In this document: positions 41,001 through 52,296 of the stretch, piece after piece
Position numbering within the stretch: position 1 is the first letter of the stretch
Layout of the letters: every line of letters begins with the position of its first letter
Assembly: GCA_905250115.1 (NCBI GenBank)
Contig: CAJNOI010000101.1
Coordinates: forward strand, 1 to 64,000
Direction of reading: 5' to 3'
DNA from: Adineta steineri
Lineage: Eukaryota; Rotifera; Eurotatoria; Adinetida; Adinetidae
Length of the DNA: 64,000 nt
Notes under the pieces: model-generated
Told to the model about the DNA's origin: nothing
Database searches by the model: none
The model's input: only the letters and a program-made list of their open reading frames with translations
Translations under genes and position numbers: made by a program

Positions 41001-42622
41001 CTCATGTGTTAGCACATCTACTCAAAAAAGATGAAAAAATAGATATGCATACCTTCGTTCATAATAGTCGGTAATCTACAAAAGATTACTCCTTGCATTT
41101 CTTCAATTTCTTCTGGTAAAATAAGTGACAATCTGCTAATAGGCATACTATATTGATTATGCATTGGGTCATCAGTCATTGAGGAACTGAAGAGTTGCGT
41201 GAGCATATGTAGAAAACGATTTGCAAGTAGATCAACATCAGCTTGATGATGGAATATATCAGCCGAACAATCGAGAAAACACTCCGTGCTTCGTGAGTGG
41301 TGATCATGAGCTATTGTGAATGATAAATCAAACAGTGCTGTTCCATTACCATGAGATCGATCTCGATCGAAATAGATGCCAAGAACAGTACCGTCGTTTG
41401 TAGTTGCCTCCAATTTATTATTCTGTGTTATAGATGACATTAATGATTCATAATGAAATAATGTTGAAGGTAATACTTCATGCTCTCGTTGATCATATGA
41501 ATTAATAATATGCTGATAAGGTAAACAACCATGTTCAAGAATATTACTACTGAGCTGTTGTACCTTTCGTAGCAGCTGATCGAATGACTCATTCGGCTCA
41601 ATTTTTATTCGATACGGTACAAGATTAACGAACATGCCAATCATGTCTTTTGTCTCTTGCACAAATCGATTAGCTATGTTACCTGCTACACACAAATCGT
41701 CATCATTCATTAACTTGAATAAGAACGCATAATAACAAGAAAGTGACAGCGTAAACATAGTGATATTATTTGAGGATGCACATAACATCATTGCATCAAC
41801 AACATGTTGATTGATAGAAAATGCAGTTGAAAAACCACGACCTGAACGTATCTGCTTGATATCTGTTTTGTCAGGTACCAACTGTCGTATTCGACTCCAA
41901 TCATAACCATCCATAACATTGAACCAAAATTGACGTGCCTTATTCATTTTTGAGTCCATTCTTGTATCGGCTAACATTGTCTGTTCGTATAATGTGAAAT
42001 CGATATATTGTAGAATAGATGATACTGGTTTTTTATGACGATCAGTCCAACAAGCTTTTTTAAATGCTTCCATAATTGGTTTAAGTGAACTGTTATCGAA
42101 TGATATGTGATGAAATGTAATAGCAAGAAGATCACCTTCCATCAAGAGATGATCATGTTCATCATTACTTCGTTGGATTATATGGCATCTCACTACTCTT
42201 CCTGTTTCAACATCAAAGTGTTTTCCTATAGATTCAATTGTGAGTAGCCGATCGAGTTGTTCTGATGTACTAATACCACGTGAATGTTTAAATGAATAAA
42301 TATCATCGGTGGCTGCCTGAATGCATTGTTCGATTTGATTACTTTGTGGGTTAAAACGAACAGCAGTACGAAGAACAGTATGTTGTTCAATTAATGTGAG
42401 TACAATTGAACGAATACGTTCGATAGATAATGAACCTTGTTTGATTATCAATGGTACCAAAATATTGTAGATAGACAGGTCGGAAGAATGAAAATACAGT
42501 CGTTCATGAAGCCAAATTCGTTGTTGAACAAATGAAGCAACGGATTCAGTTCGTCTCGAAACCGTGAGTTGTAGTTCTTTGTATGCATTTGTTCCTGCTA
42601 TTTTATGCTTGTGTGAAAACAT
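19270..42622 (-). CDS. Giant nonribosomal peptide synthetase, 23 exons, four adenylation modules, one frameshift
   Basis: I joined 23 exons from ATG 42622 to TAG 19270. All GT..AG phases agree, and the coding sum is 19640 nt. Exactly one base is missing for an open frame, in exon 2 near 39720. With it the protein would be about 6546 residues. Domain order: C1; C2-A1-PCP1; C3; C4-A2-PCP2; C5; C6-A3-PCP3; C7-A4-PCP4; terminal membrane/beta-helix region. All seven C domains keep HHxxxD. All A domains have the FTSGSTG-x-PKA loop, a YGxxE block and the ANGK/QNGK/INGK lysine. The PCPs have GGHS or GGTS. There is no thioesterase. Most introns are 50-110 nt; three of 0.73-1.07 kb lie between tandem C domains. 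It is also possible that these long introns separate distinct genes, but each flanking exon lacks a start codon and keeps phase 1. NRPS genes are rare in animals, and acquisition by transfer followed by intron gain is likely. Confidence 0.85.
23103..28396 (-). other. NRPS repeat unit 3: C6-A3-PCP3-C7 and start of A4 (exons 14-19)
   Basis: Exons 28396-27836, 27769-26676, 26616-26311, 26254-25924, 25812-24796 and 24724-23103. C6 has HHALFDF, PCP3 VGGHSLL, and C7 HHVAYDR (Arg for the usual Gly). The A3 specificity positions read D-V-K-S-G-L-L-L-T-K. Unlike units 1 and 2, C7 runs directly into a normal A domain (A4) without a long intron or a second C domain. Confidence 0.75.
29130..34172 (-). 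other. NRPS repeat unit 2: C4-A2-PCP2-C5 (exons 8-13)
   Basis: Exons 34172-33609, 33554-32488, 32431-32132, 32072-31745, 31697-30702 and 30638-29130. Lengths nearly match unit 1 (564/564, 1067/1097, 300/300, 328/331, 996/996, 1509/1497). C4 has HHAFFDY, C5 HHAMFDG, and PCP2 IGGHSLL. The A2 specificity positions read D-A-Q-L-C-V-L-L-G-K. A2 has YGPAE and NQNGK. Confidence 0.8.
34915..39980 (-). other. NRPS repeat unit 1: C2-A1-PCP1-C3 (exons 2-7)
   Basis: Exons 39980-39418, 39360-38264, 38205-37906, 37851-37521, 37463-36468 and 36411-34915. C2 has HHIIFDF. A1 has SGSTGVPKA, YGPTE, GRKDHQIKLHGQR and NANGK. PCP1 has LGGHSLV. C3 has the canonical HHACFDG. Residues at the ten specificity positions of A1, read by eye against GrsA, are D-N-Q-H-C-I-L-V-A-K; Asp235 suggests an alpha-amino acid substrate. 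Exon 2 carries a one-base frameshift. Confidence 0.75.
39711..39730 (-). other. One-base frameshift in NRPS exon 2
   Basis: Exon 2 is 563 nt, whereas its paralogue exon 8 is 564 nt (exon 14 is 561). Reading into this point runs to TAA after NNKRLLH, while the next frame resumes exactly with TLIESTYEADEQLN, matching the IESTFETDEDLN and ITESTYETDEQLN of the other modules. One base is therefore missing here, by mutation or by sequencing error next to an A-run. Confidence 0.85.
41053..42622 (-). other. NRPS exon 1: condensation domain C1
   Basis: A single exon of 523 codons opening with MFSHKHKIAG. The C domain has ASFVQQRIW, the catalytic HHISFDN (usual Gly replaced by Asn) and FALFS-type closing strands. 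It ends with LPEEIEEMQ...NEG, which resembles the beginning of an A domain, but the next exon (39980) starts another C domain. As the first domain of the synthetase it could accept an acyl group made elsewhere, for example by the PKS; this is inference. Confidence 0.75.
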
Positions 42623-44571
42623 TGTATAATAAAGATATAAATCAATAAATATTGATTAATCAATAGTATGAAATAAAAAACTTAATAGAATCTACAAATT
42701 AAAAAGAAGATAAGAAAGACTAAATAGACATTTCAAAATATGAAATAAGAACAATAATCATATCATATGAGGGTAATATTATTATCAAGAGTACAACAAA
42801 CCAATGTAATCTTCTAATAATACTCCAAAAAAAAACAAGAGAATTGATTGAGTAGCTATGATGTTATATTAGATAATTTAAAAATAAATATTACTTTAAT
42901 ATTGTTAGTGAGTTGACTAACTATTATAGATTTTTACAAAAAATGATTTCCACCCTCAAATAGCCTATCATCATAAGTAAATGTAGAATAATACTGATAC
43001 TATTTCCTATTAATCGTATTGATGAAGGATATCTTTGACATTACATGTTACTGTAAATTATTGTACATACAGTAGTTATAAAATGCTGACAAAATATGAC
43101 AATAACATTCTTCTTATCTTATTCTAAGACAAAGACTAATGAATTTTTAACAATTCATATTCTTATAATCTGTAAGTGAATACGAAAACACCTTATCATT
43201 TTCAGTTTCTATGCTACTAAAGAGATTTTATCTTTCTCTGACGAAAAAAAAACAGTTTAAAAATTAGTAATTATCATTGTATGTATTTCAATTTCAAAAA
43301 GAACATGCGAATTAAGATAGTATTCTTAAAAACGAAATTATATGTTCTGTAGCCGACTCTTTCGACTATAGAATCTCTATCTAAAGTTTTTTCTGAGCAT
43401 GCCTTCAACTTTTAGAAAAAATTGAGTCTATTTTGTCCTTAACAATGTCCCACAGTACCACTGAACTGTTTTTGATGCTTTCATGTCATTATAGATATTT
43501 ATTCTATTATACACTAACTTAAGTTTCTTATTCTTCAAAGTATGCTCTTCTATAAATTACCTTAAAAATCTAATTTATGTTTTCGTAGGCTTTATGCAAA
43601 TCCGATGATCGAGTAGAAGTTTTTCACACAATTTTTCTGTTTTTTAAAAAACAATATTAAAAAAACTTGTGTAAAGAAACGATAACTTCAGTTAAGTAGA
43701 CTTTTTAATTTTTGTAACTCTAAAAATCAATAATAATCTTTATTTTTTATGAAATCGAAATTTTAAATTGCAATTACTCAAAACTTCTCCTTTAAAGCTT
43801 AGATTTTTTCAAAGAAACTATTTTGCGCTGTTTGGGCTAATATTTCTATATACAAATTCATACACATTTCAGCAAAAACAATTCATCATTATTTTAATCA
43901 ATACACAATCAAAAAAGTTATACACATATTATTTGCATGAATAGAAAATCAATGGATCTTATGAACGTCATATAATAAAATGGACTGATCAATTCAACTA
44001 CAAAATCAAAAATATACTTTTGTTCACTACAATTCTTGAAGAAAATAATTAATATCACACACTGTCGATTGGCTCATATGAAAGACTGAAAAATCGCTTT
44101 ATAAACATCATTATTCATATCAATTGCTATAAAATAAGTTTTCATTTTATCTCTCAACACTATCTATCAGTATTTTCGAACAGTTCATACTTAGATTCTA
44201 CACATTTTACGAAATGATTGTTCATTTTGCTGATTTTCATAGAAAAAAAACATTCTGAAAATCAGTTTGAATTTCTAAAGCTCGCAAAACTAACACTTCT
44301 GACTAGATCGTACAAAAAATCATTAATTATCAATATATAAATCAGTCAAAACCTTTCACTACGCTTAAAGTCCACTTCATACAATCTATATTCAATTTTA
44401 AACTTTATAGTGTACTCATATTGACTACGGTGCTGATCAAATACAGTAATATTATTATACCTACATGTAAGTTGTTCTCATCACCAGGAATTCATCTAAT
44501 ACATGCATTATACCTTGAAGCAAATTTCTAAATATTAATTTGGCTGCGTGTTCATACTAAATGTGTCTGTT
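42623..44571. other. AT-rich region upstream of the NRPS
   Basis: No gene recognised on either strand. It must include the NRPS promoter; GTATAATAAAGATATAAA lies just upstream of the ATG, but TATA-like strings are common by chance in this DNA. Confidence 0.45.
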
Positions 44572-45420
44572 AATGATGACGAAGGTTTCTATCAGATTCA
44601 TATATATAAATAAATAAAATCAAGATACATTCGTTTCTTTCACTCTTAAAGAAGACCATATTATTGAATTCTGTGGTAAGAACCAAGCTAAATACCTTAC
44701 CTGTACGTTTGATGAAAATAAAATATATATTGATTAATTTGGTTCACTCTTTATATGAAATATATTTCTTAATGATGTCGAAGGTTTTTATCATATTTAT
44801 ACATATGAATAAACAAAATCAACCCACACTTGCGTCCTTCACTTTTAAAGTACGTGATGTTGTTAAATATTGTGATAACAACCAAGCTAGTTATCTCACC
44901 TGTAAATTTGAACAACATAAAATTAATGTTGACTAATTAGCTTCATCCTTCAGATAAAATATATTTCTTAATGATGTCGTAGGTTGTTATCATATTTATA
45001 CATATGAGTAAACAAAATCAACCCACACTTGCGTCCTCCACTTTTAAAGAAAACGATGTCATTAAATTTTGTGATAACAACCACGTTAATTATCTCACCT
45101 GTACATATGATAAAAATAAAATCAATCTATGTTCTTTTGCTTCGCTATTAAAGAAAACGATGTTCTTAAATTTTGTGATAATAATCAAGCTAATGGCCTT
45201 ACCTGTAGATTTGAACAACATCAAATGCGTGTCCATTAATTCGCTTCACTCTTCATATAAAATATATTCGTTAATATCGTTGAAGGTTTTTATCTCACTT
45301 GTCAATATGAATAAAAAAAATTAATTTATATTCTTTCGCTTTATTATTAAAGAAAACGATTCTACTGAATTCAGTAATAACGTTCAACTTGTTTACTCTA
45401 ACTGTGCATATGAATAACTT
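44572..45420 (+). repeat. Tandem repeat with 199-bp period, probably once coding
   Basis: Copies starting with AATGATG(A/T)CGAAGG-like sequence lie at 44572, 44771 and 44970, with a diverged copy at 45273. The third is longer because its inner half (TTAAAGAAAACGATGT...) is repeated. In one frame each copy reads like EFCGKNQAKYLTCTFDENKI or FCDNNHVNYLTCTYDKNKI, with a stop at about the same place, so it looks like a degraded extracellular protein repeat. It lies directly upstream of the polycystin-like pseudogene and may be its N-terminal part. Confidence 0.65.
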
Positions 45421-45599
45421 CAAATAAATATTATCAATTATTTCTTGCATTATATTCATAAGCAAAACAAATTTCCTATAAAGATGTTCAAATAGCAACA
45501 CAACAATTTCTTTGATGTGCTTCAAATATTTTAACTGCAAGAAATCTTCTGTAAGAATAAAAATAAATGTATTATATTTGGATTTTATTCGTGTGACAA

Positions 45600-48500
45600 A
45601 TTTTTATAATGAATATAATACTGATATTGAATTTGAATGGTGAAATTTACGTAAAACATTTTTTATTGGTTTAGTTTTTACTAAATATATTTATTTGTAT
45701 AGAGTTATTTGCTGATGGAAATGATTTTTCATGGGAAATAATTGAAAAAGGTCCAAATATTTATTATGAAAAATAATTATAAAATGAAATTCTAATATAA
45801 ATGAAAAAAATTATATCATTATTAACTTCATCATTAAATATCAAACAAAATATAATAATCAATACATTGAAAATTTTTATGTAATTAGAAATAAAATTAA
45901 CAAATTATCTTTCGAATAAATTTATTCAAGAAATTGAAAATAGTCAAATTCATTTTTCAGAAAATTCTTATTCAAATCTCAATTCGAGTAAATGTTTTTT
46001 TGGTTTTATTAATTAATTTTTTTTTCTTTCTCTTTAGTCTTTAAAGAGCCACTTGCTCTATTTGATAATTAAATATTTTCATCAAATACAAATCCTTCAA
46101 GGTTAATATCATTATCAATTATTGATCATAGTCAAAATGAAATTTCTATTGAAATAATTATTTCTCATGATCCAAATTCATTTATTTCACCAATAATTTT
46201 ACAAAATGCTACATCAATCACTTCAATTTTTTTGGTATTAACATCACAAATTCTCTTCTTATTTTAGTTAATTTTGCAATACATTCTCTGAATAAAAATC
46301 TTGCTTGCATGTTTATTTATTTATAAATATGATAAATCAAAGTATTTATATATATTTTATTAATAATTAACAAACATTAGATCATTAACCAGTCATATTT
46401 TATTTACGAGAATTAAGTTCAAGAGAAATGATTGATATTTGTTCGAATAAATCAATAAATAGTCCACCAATGATATATGAACGAATTAATATTACATGAA
46501 ATTATGAATTATGAGTTTTTACATCAGGTTGTTATTATCTTGATAAAAATAAGCAATGGAAATCTGATGGATTACTAGTTGGTCCATTAACAAATCATTA
46601 TAAAACGCAATATTTTTCAACTCATTAAACAACATTTGCTAGTAGTTTTATTATTTTACCTAAACCACTTGATTGAAATTATATTTTTGCTAATGCTGAT
46701 TTTATACGAAATAAACAAATTTATTTAACTATTATTTCTATATTTTTACTTTATATTATTTTAATAATTTATGTATGTTATAAAAATAAAAAAAAGATTT
46801 TGAAAAATTAAGAGTAACACAATTACCTGATAATCATCAATCAAATAAATATTTCTATAAAATTATTATTTTTACTAGCCAACGAAATAATGCAGAAACG
46901 AATTCAAACGTAAGATTTCAGGAAAAAAAAGAAGTATATTCTTAAAATATTTATTATATATGCATATTGACATATCGGGTAATAATGATCAGACATATGT
47001 TCGAACATAAACTGATTCTCATCGAAAAAATTTTTGAGAAGGTGAAACTGATGCATTTATCATGGCTGTCTCAAGGTAGATTTTCACGTTGAATTATTTT
47101 GAAAAGAAAAAAAGATGGCATTATTATTTCGGTCATTAAGATTTCTCAATTATACTCATATTTGGCATGCTAATATAGATACAGGCTGTTTATCATCATA
47201 GTTTTTAAAATATATAATTATTCGAAATTTACAAGTATTGGAAAAAATTTCATTATATTTCTCAATAATGGTTTGATGTTGAAAAATAAAATAAAAAAAT
47301 TGAAATATTTATTTATTTACTTTTTTTTTTTAATAGATTGAACGTATTTTACCAGTCGCTAATGAAATTAAAAAATATCCTTACAGTTATATCTTTTTCA
47401 ATGGTCATTTATGATTTTCATTATTTTCTCGTTCGCCATCAGATGAATTACCACGTGTTCATTGATTTATTTATTGTTTTATTTTACTTTTTACATCAAT
47501 ATATTCAAAATATAATGTATTCTGATTGATCAAATTAGGTTAAAATAAATGCTTCATGAAACTAGTTTATCATTTAATTCTTTTTATATACCTTCTCAAG
47601 AAGTATAATAAAAATTTTATGTTTATTTCTTTTGTATATATATATACATACATCGCAGCGCTTGTCAAGGCTCTAGCGAAAAATTTATTTAGATAGGACG
47701 TCCTCCACAAAAAAAATCAGGACGTTGCAATGCATGTATATATACTATTAGATAATAATTGGTGAAATATTTACATTAATTTCAAGCCTTTTACTTGTTC
47801 AATTCTTTCGATATCGTCAATCTTATTAAAATCAAATTTCATCATTACTTTCAAACATTATATAAAATAAAACCCACTTGAAAACTGATTTTCTTCTAAT
47901 TTTTTTAGTCCGAGACCAAATACTATTAATCAAAAGAAGAATCAAATTAAATAATCATTTATCTTTTCTTGGTGGTGTATATGTATTATTAATGGACTTT
48001 GTACAATATTAGTTGGTATTTCAGTATTTTTGATAATTATTCGAGAAATTGAATTTGATAATATACAAACTTAGAAATAGTTAATATCAATTCGAAGTGT
48101 ATTTTTCTCATCAATACTTTCTCTCACACAACCATTGAAAATAAACTTATTTTACTGTATTTTTTCCTCTTCATACTCGATTTCTATTAAAGATTATATT
48201 TTTTACTTGTTTCTGCTGAAATTCAAACGATGACAATTAAATTGATGTAAATAATGATGAAGAATACATTCATTTTAATCAGATAAGTTTATTTCTATAA
48301 TCCAAGAGGGAGATAACATATAGACTTCATCCATAAAGTCTCACGAAACTTTTATTCATACAAATTGATTAAATGAAATTGAAATATGATCAAGTATTCG
48401 CGACGCATTGAGTTATTTATCCAAATCGTCATAGGGATTTTTATCTCCAAGTTCATCATTTAAGAAAATTTATTATAAATTCAAGACAAATTAATTGTGA

Positions 48501-49580
48501 TTATACAAAAGTTCGTGTTTTTCTTTCCATGAAAGATTTTTTTTAATGTTTATTGAAATGAATGTTTAGATTTATGATATAACGTTGAACCACCTCCTAA
48601 TTCAAGTGATTATATAAATAATAAAACTAATCGGGTAATTGGTTGCTAATAATGAGATAAATACGAATTAAATCGAATTTATGTTCTAATCTATTATAGA
48701 ATTTTTCATTCATGTCTATATAATTATAGTTTATTAAATGAAGATAAACATTCTTATCAACCTTGATGGAATAGTAAAACAAAAAAAACTTCAGTTCATC
48801 AATTTATCAATCATTTAAATATAAAACAAGTACAGAATGATATATATATATATTTCTATTGGTACTCATGAAAGTGGTGGTTATACTCATGTATTTTGTA
48901 ATTCTTTATCTGATATTCAAAGTAATTCATCTAAACTTCATCAATTAGAATGGATTAATACTCATACATGAACTGTAATAATTCAATTTAATTTATATAA
49001 CCCAAATGTTCAATTACATTACTTTTAGAAATTTAATGAAAAAAAGCAAATGCATATGTTTATATAAATTTACAATTAGCATTTCATTTTAATGATATAT
49101 TAATATATTTATTAGGGTTTATTTTCGTACAATTAAATTTATTCAGTTATGTCGTTTTAAAACTAATATTTTTAATTATTATTCAGATATTAATATATCT
49201 TATGAAAGAATTAATTTTCTTTCCAATTGTTTTTATTTATTATTTGATTCTGAAATTTGGTTTTGTTCAGGAGGGTTATCACAAACATTTATTATTAATG
49301 TAATTAAATAAAACTAGAAATTTTTTAGAACCATTGTTATTTAGTTTATTTATTTTTTTAGTTGTTTTGCTTTTTATGAATATATTTATTTCAATTCTTA
49401 ATGAAGATTTTCATCATGTTCAAGATCATATTAAAAATAATAATAATCATCAAATATTTTCATTTGTATTAAATAAGTTTCTATGCTGGATTGGAATGTT
49501 CGATTAATTGAAGAATTTTCAAAGAAGATTGATCAATTATTGAATGCAATCAATCGATATGTCACAAAGACTTGAAAGAA
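45600..49580 (+). pseudogene. Decayed polycystin-1-like gene (GPS/TM1-PLAT-multi-TM)
   Basis: Fragments in changing frames, interrupted by many stops, follow the polycystin-1 order. About 46400-46680: LRELSSREMIDI, WKSDGLLVGPLTNHYKT and IILPKP (GPS/pre-TM1). 46710-46850: a membrane segment, then EKLRVTQLPDNHQSNKYFY. 46860-47220: PLAT-domain pieces (TSQRNNAETNSNVRFQ, THIWHANIDTG, LKYIIIRNLQ). 47360-47450: SYIFFNGHL and FSLFSRSPSDELPRVH. 47990-48110: the VGISVFLIIIREIEFDNIQT membrane region. 48880-49060: TVIIQFNLYNPNVQL. The gene is clearly dead. Introns may hide some joints, but stops inside conserved blocks rule out function. Confidence 0.7.
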
Positions 49581-49865
49581 TAAATATAAATGATACTACA
49601 ACTGAATTGTGTTGTTTCTTTCTTCAACTATTTTTTAATGTTAAAGAAAAACAAAGGAAATAATATTATTTCAATTCGAACTTCTTATCTCATCTTTATT
49701 TAATAATACTGTTTGATAAAGTATCATTCATATCAAACGAAGCAATACATTTTTATGATAGATAATAGACAGTGATAATAAACCAGATTGAACTCAAGTT
49801 AAAAAATTCAATTATGAATAGTACTATTTGTTAAGAGAAAAGTAACAAAATATGTGACAGTATAT

Positions 49866-50224
49866 TTTTAGGATTGCAAAAATCTGATGTCAATGTAAAA
49901 CAATTATTTAAAATGAAAGAAAAACCTTAATCAAATCATCTGTAAAATAATAGAAATTGATGATTCATTAGAACAAAATTTATTCAAATACATTAATGAA
50001 ATGTTGAATTTTTATTTCCGAAAGTCAAAAAAAATAATTATAATGTTTTAATACTTTATTGTGTTTTTCGTATTGCAAGAAGTGCTTCTATAGTTATTGC
50101 TTACTTAATGAGTAGACATCAAATGAAGTATGATCAATCGTTTTCTTATGTCAAAACAAAAAGAGCAATCATACGTCCGCATGTAAATTCTATTGAACAA
50201 TTAAGAAGTACTTTGAAATGTTAA
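49866..50224 (+). pseudogene. Dual-specificity protein phosphatase remnant
   Basis: The last 60 codons are open and read YCVFRIARSASIVIAYLM then FSYVKTKRAIIRPH, the active-site loop and following helix of a DUSP. The HCxxGxxR signature is damaged: Tyr before Cys and Arg for the first Gly. Upstream pieces (GLQKSDVNVKQLFK) contain several stops. Inactive remnant. Confidence 0.6.
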
Positions 50225-50596
50225 TCAGTAGTAAACATCTTTCACTTTCTATTTGTAGCTATAGTTATAAAATGTCTATTTGAAATAGCTTAATCCCCTT
50301 TCGTTTCAACTACCAATATAAATCATATGGTGTCGGCTTCTTTTTTTTCGTTTATATGCTTTATTTTCTAAACTAAAACATCACCAAATGGATAGATGCG
50401 TAATAAAAATGATTAATAATTTTCTTGACTACATTGCTTCTCATATGACCCCATTGAATTATATTAAACAATGAAAAGAAGATATTTTAACAATAAATAA
50501 TGAGCTTATGGTTAAACGGAAGTTTGTTTCGTAAAACGAGGATGTCGATAGATTCGTTATCCGCATCCACACCCTCAAGATACATATTTGTTTCTA
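50225..50596. other. Spacer with telomere-like patch
   Basis: No gene seen. CCGCATCCACACCCTCAAG at 50560-50580 matches the ACCCTCAAG edge seen at other telomere-like patches. Confidence 0.45.
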
Positions 50597-51532
50597 TTAT
50601 AGATCAAGGATACAAGGATTGGACGAATGGGTGCATGTAGTTGCTCTATAATACTTGATTTGATGAGTAATTGTATCTTGTGTTATAAAACAACAAACTT
50701 CAATTGTTATCGGCATTTTAAATAATTGATTCTGTGTGTTGGTTATATAATCTTCCAATTTTTCTGTCATACAGTCATAAGGAAAACGATAGTCAGCAGT
50801 GAGAAGTGTTGCATGAAATGGATCTTGATCAAAATCACGTGGATATTTGATGATAACATTACCATTCTGACTAATCGATTGTTCAAGTCCTCTGACAAAC
50901 GTTTGTAGTGTTAGTTGGGACTGTTCATCTACAAGCAACTCAATATAACCATGTTTTATATCAATAGCACATATAATATTATGATAAAATGTTATATTGA
51001 ATGATGACCATTCGTATGAGGAAAAACCAATTTCAATTCCAGTTTGTTCCTCAGCAGTATAACATGAAAAATAATCAAGTGAAATATGTAGTTCTGCGAT
51101 GACATTGACAACGTTTAAAATTATACTAGTTAAAGTTCTCTTATGAAGAACTGTAAAATTAGTAGCTGAAGGTGTAAAGCTGTTATCATAATGTTTCAGA
51201 ATAAATAGTTCTAACAAAGCAGCTACTTGAATCATTGATGGACTAAGAAACAATGGAATAATTGGATCAATAACACGATTACTTGTACTCGAAAGACAGT
51301 CAGCACTTGGATTATAAGCATAGTCGTATGGTACCAGATGACATGTTTCATACAATGGATATAATTGTGCTTCATCTGGAATTTGATTATTGATTGGTGA
51401 CTGACCAGCCGGTAGCTGATAAGGTACGTTTATTTGATTGTTTGTATTAACACACTTGAAATTCTAATTAGCACTCGTACCAACGACCAACAAACCAACA
51501 AAGAAGGATATGTTGATCGTGATGACCAACAT
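50597..51532 (-). pseudogene. Secreted-type protein, possible 2H phosphoesterase fold, with one in-frame TAG
   Basis: ATG 51532 opens MLVITINISFFVGLLVVGTSA, a good signal peptide. Codon 23 is TAG (51466-51464). The same frame then continues without interruption to 50597, 311 codons in all. Two H-x-[ST]-hydrophobic motifs, ELHISLDYF (His149) and FHATLLTADY (His240), are 91 residues apart, which fits the paired HxT/S motifs of 2H phosphoesterases such as USB1 and LigT. That assignment rests on these motifs only. The body has several Cys and no membrane segment. The stop may be a true nonsense mutation, a polymorphic allele or a sequence error. If translation began downstream, the signal peptide would be lost. 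Confidence 0.5.
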
Positions 51533-52296
51533 TTTGGTTGTATTACTTGTGTGAACTAAACATAATAAAATTTTTCGTTGGTAAAACAAAGAAAATAGAT
51601 ACACTGGATAAAAATAGAGAAAAAAAGTCATTTGTTGCTAAATAAATTCTATGAAATATTTTTTCTTGTCTTTTAAAAGAAATATTTAGTAAAATGCGTT
51701 TTGTATATATAAAATATCTTTGTTGTTGTGACTTGTTCACACGCAAATAATTTCTTTATTTAATCGTAAGAGCGAGAAGAAAAAATATTTACAAGCGTAC
51801 TTTCCACCAGTAGAATAAACTCTACTATTTAAAGATATTATTTATATTCTTTAGACTACAATCGAATAATATAACTTAAGCCAAAAAAGAATGAATACAA
51901 ATAAACGAATACAACATCAAGAAACACATTATTTTATATCTCCTTTACTGCAGTGATCACTGATGCATCCATCGTCGTTTTATTACCTTAATAAAATAAT
52001 GGTAATCAATCGGAGAACGAAGCTGTCAAGCCACGCTATTTTTCGATTGCTTGCATCATGAACTGAAAATAACTCATACAGATTACAAAAAAAAATACTG
52101 ATCAGCGCACGTTTTTATCTTTCCTTTCTTGCAATCATTACTAATGCATACACTCTTCATCTGGACTAACGAACAAGTCAACACGTAGTTAAATAGAAGA
52201 AACTTCACGTAAAGCCACTATTGATCGTTTATTCAACGAATATTACTTGTGATAATATATAATACCGAAAGAAGAACAAGAAATTCAGCAGCACAG
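51533..52296. other. Intergenic spacer
   Basis: No gene seen; an open frame at 51543-51746 on the minus strand has no recognisable feature. Confidence 0.45.

Noticed and set aside
39981..41052. Gap read as a gene boundary between two separate NRPS genes
   Set aside because: Donor and acceptor agree in phase, the downstream exon has no start codon, and the same arrangement recurs at 34914 and 29129. I prefer one gene but cannot exclude separate ones.
8305..42622. Bacterial contamination as explanation for the NRPS/PKS genes
   Set aside because: Numerous in-phase GT..AG introns and the same AT-rich composition as the flanking animal genes argue against it.
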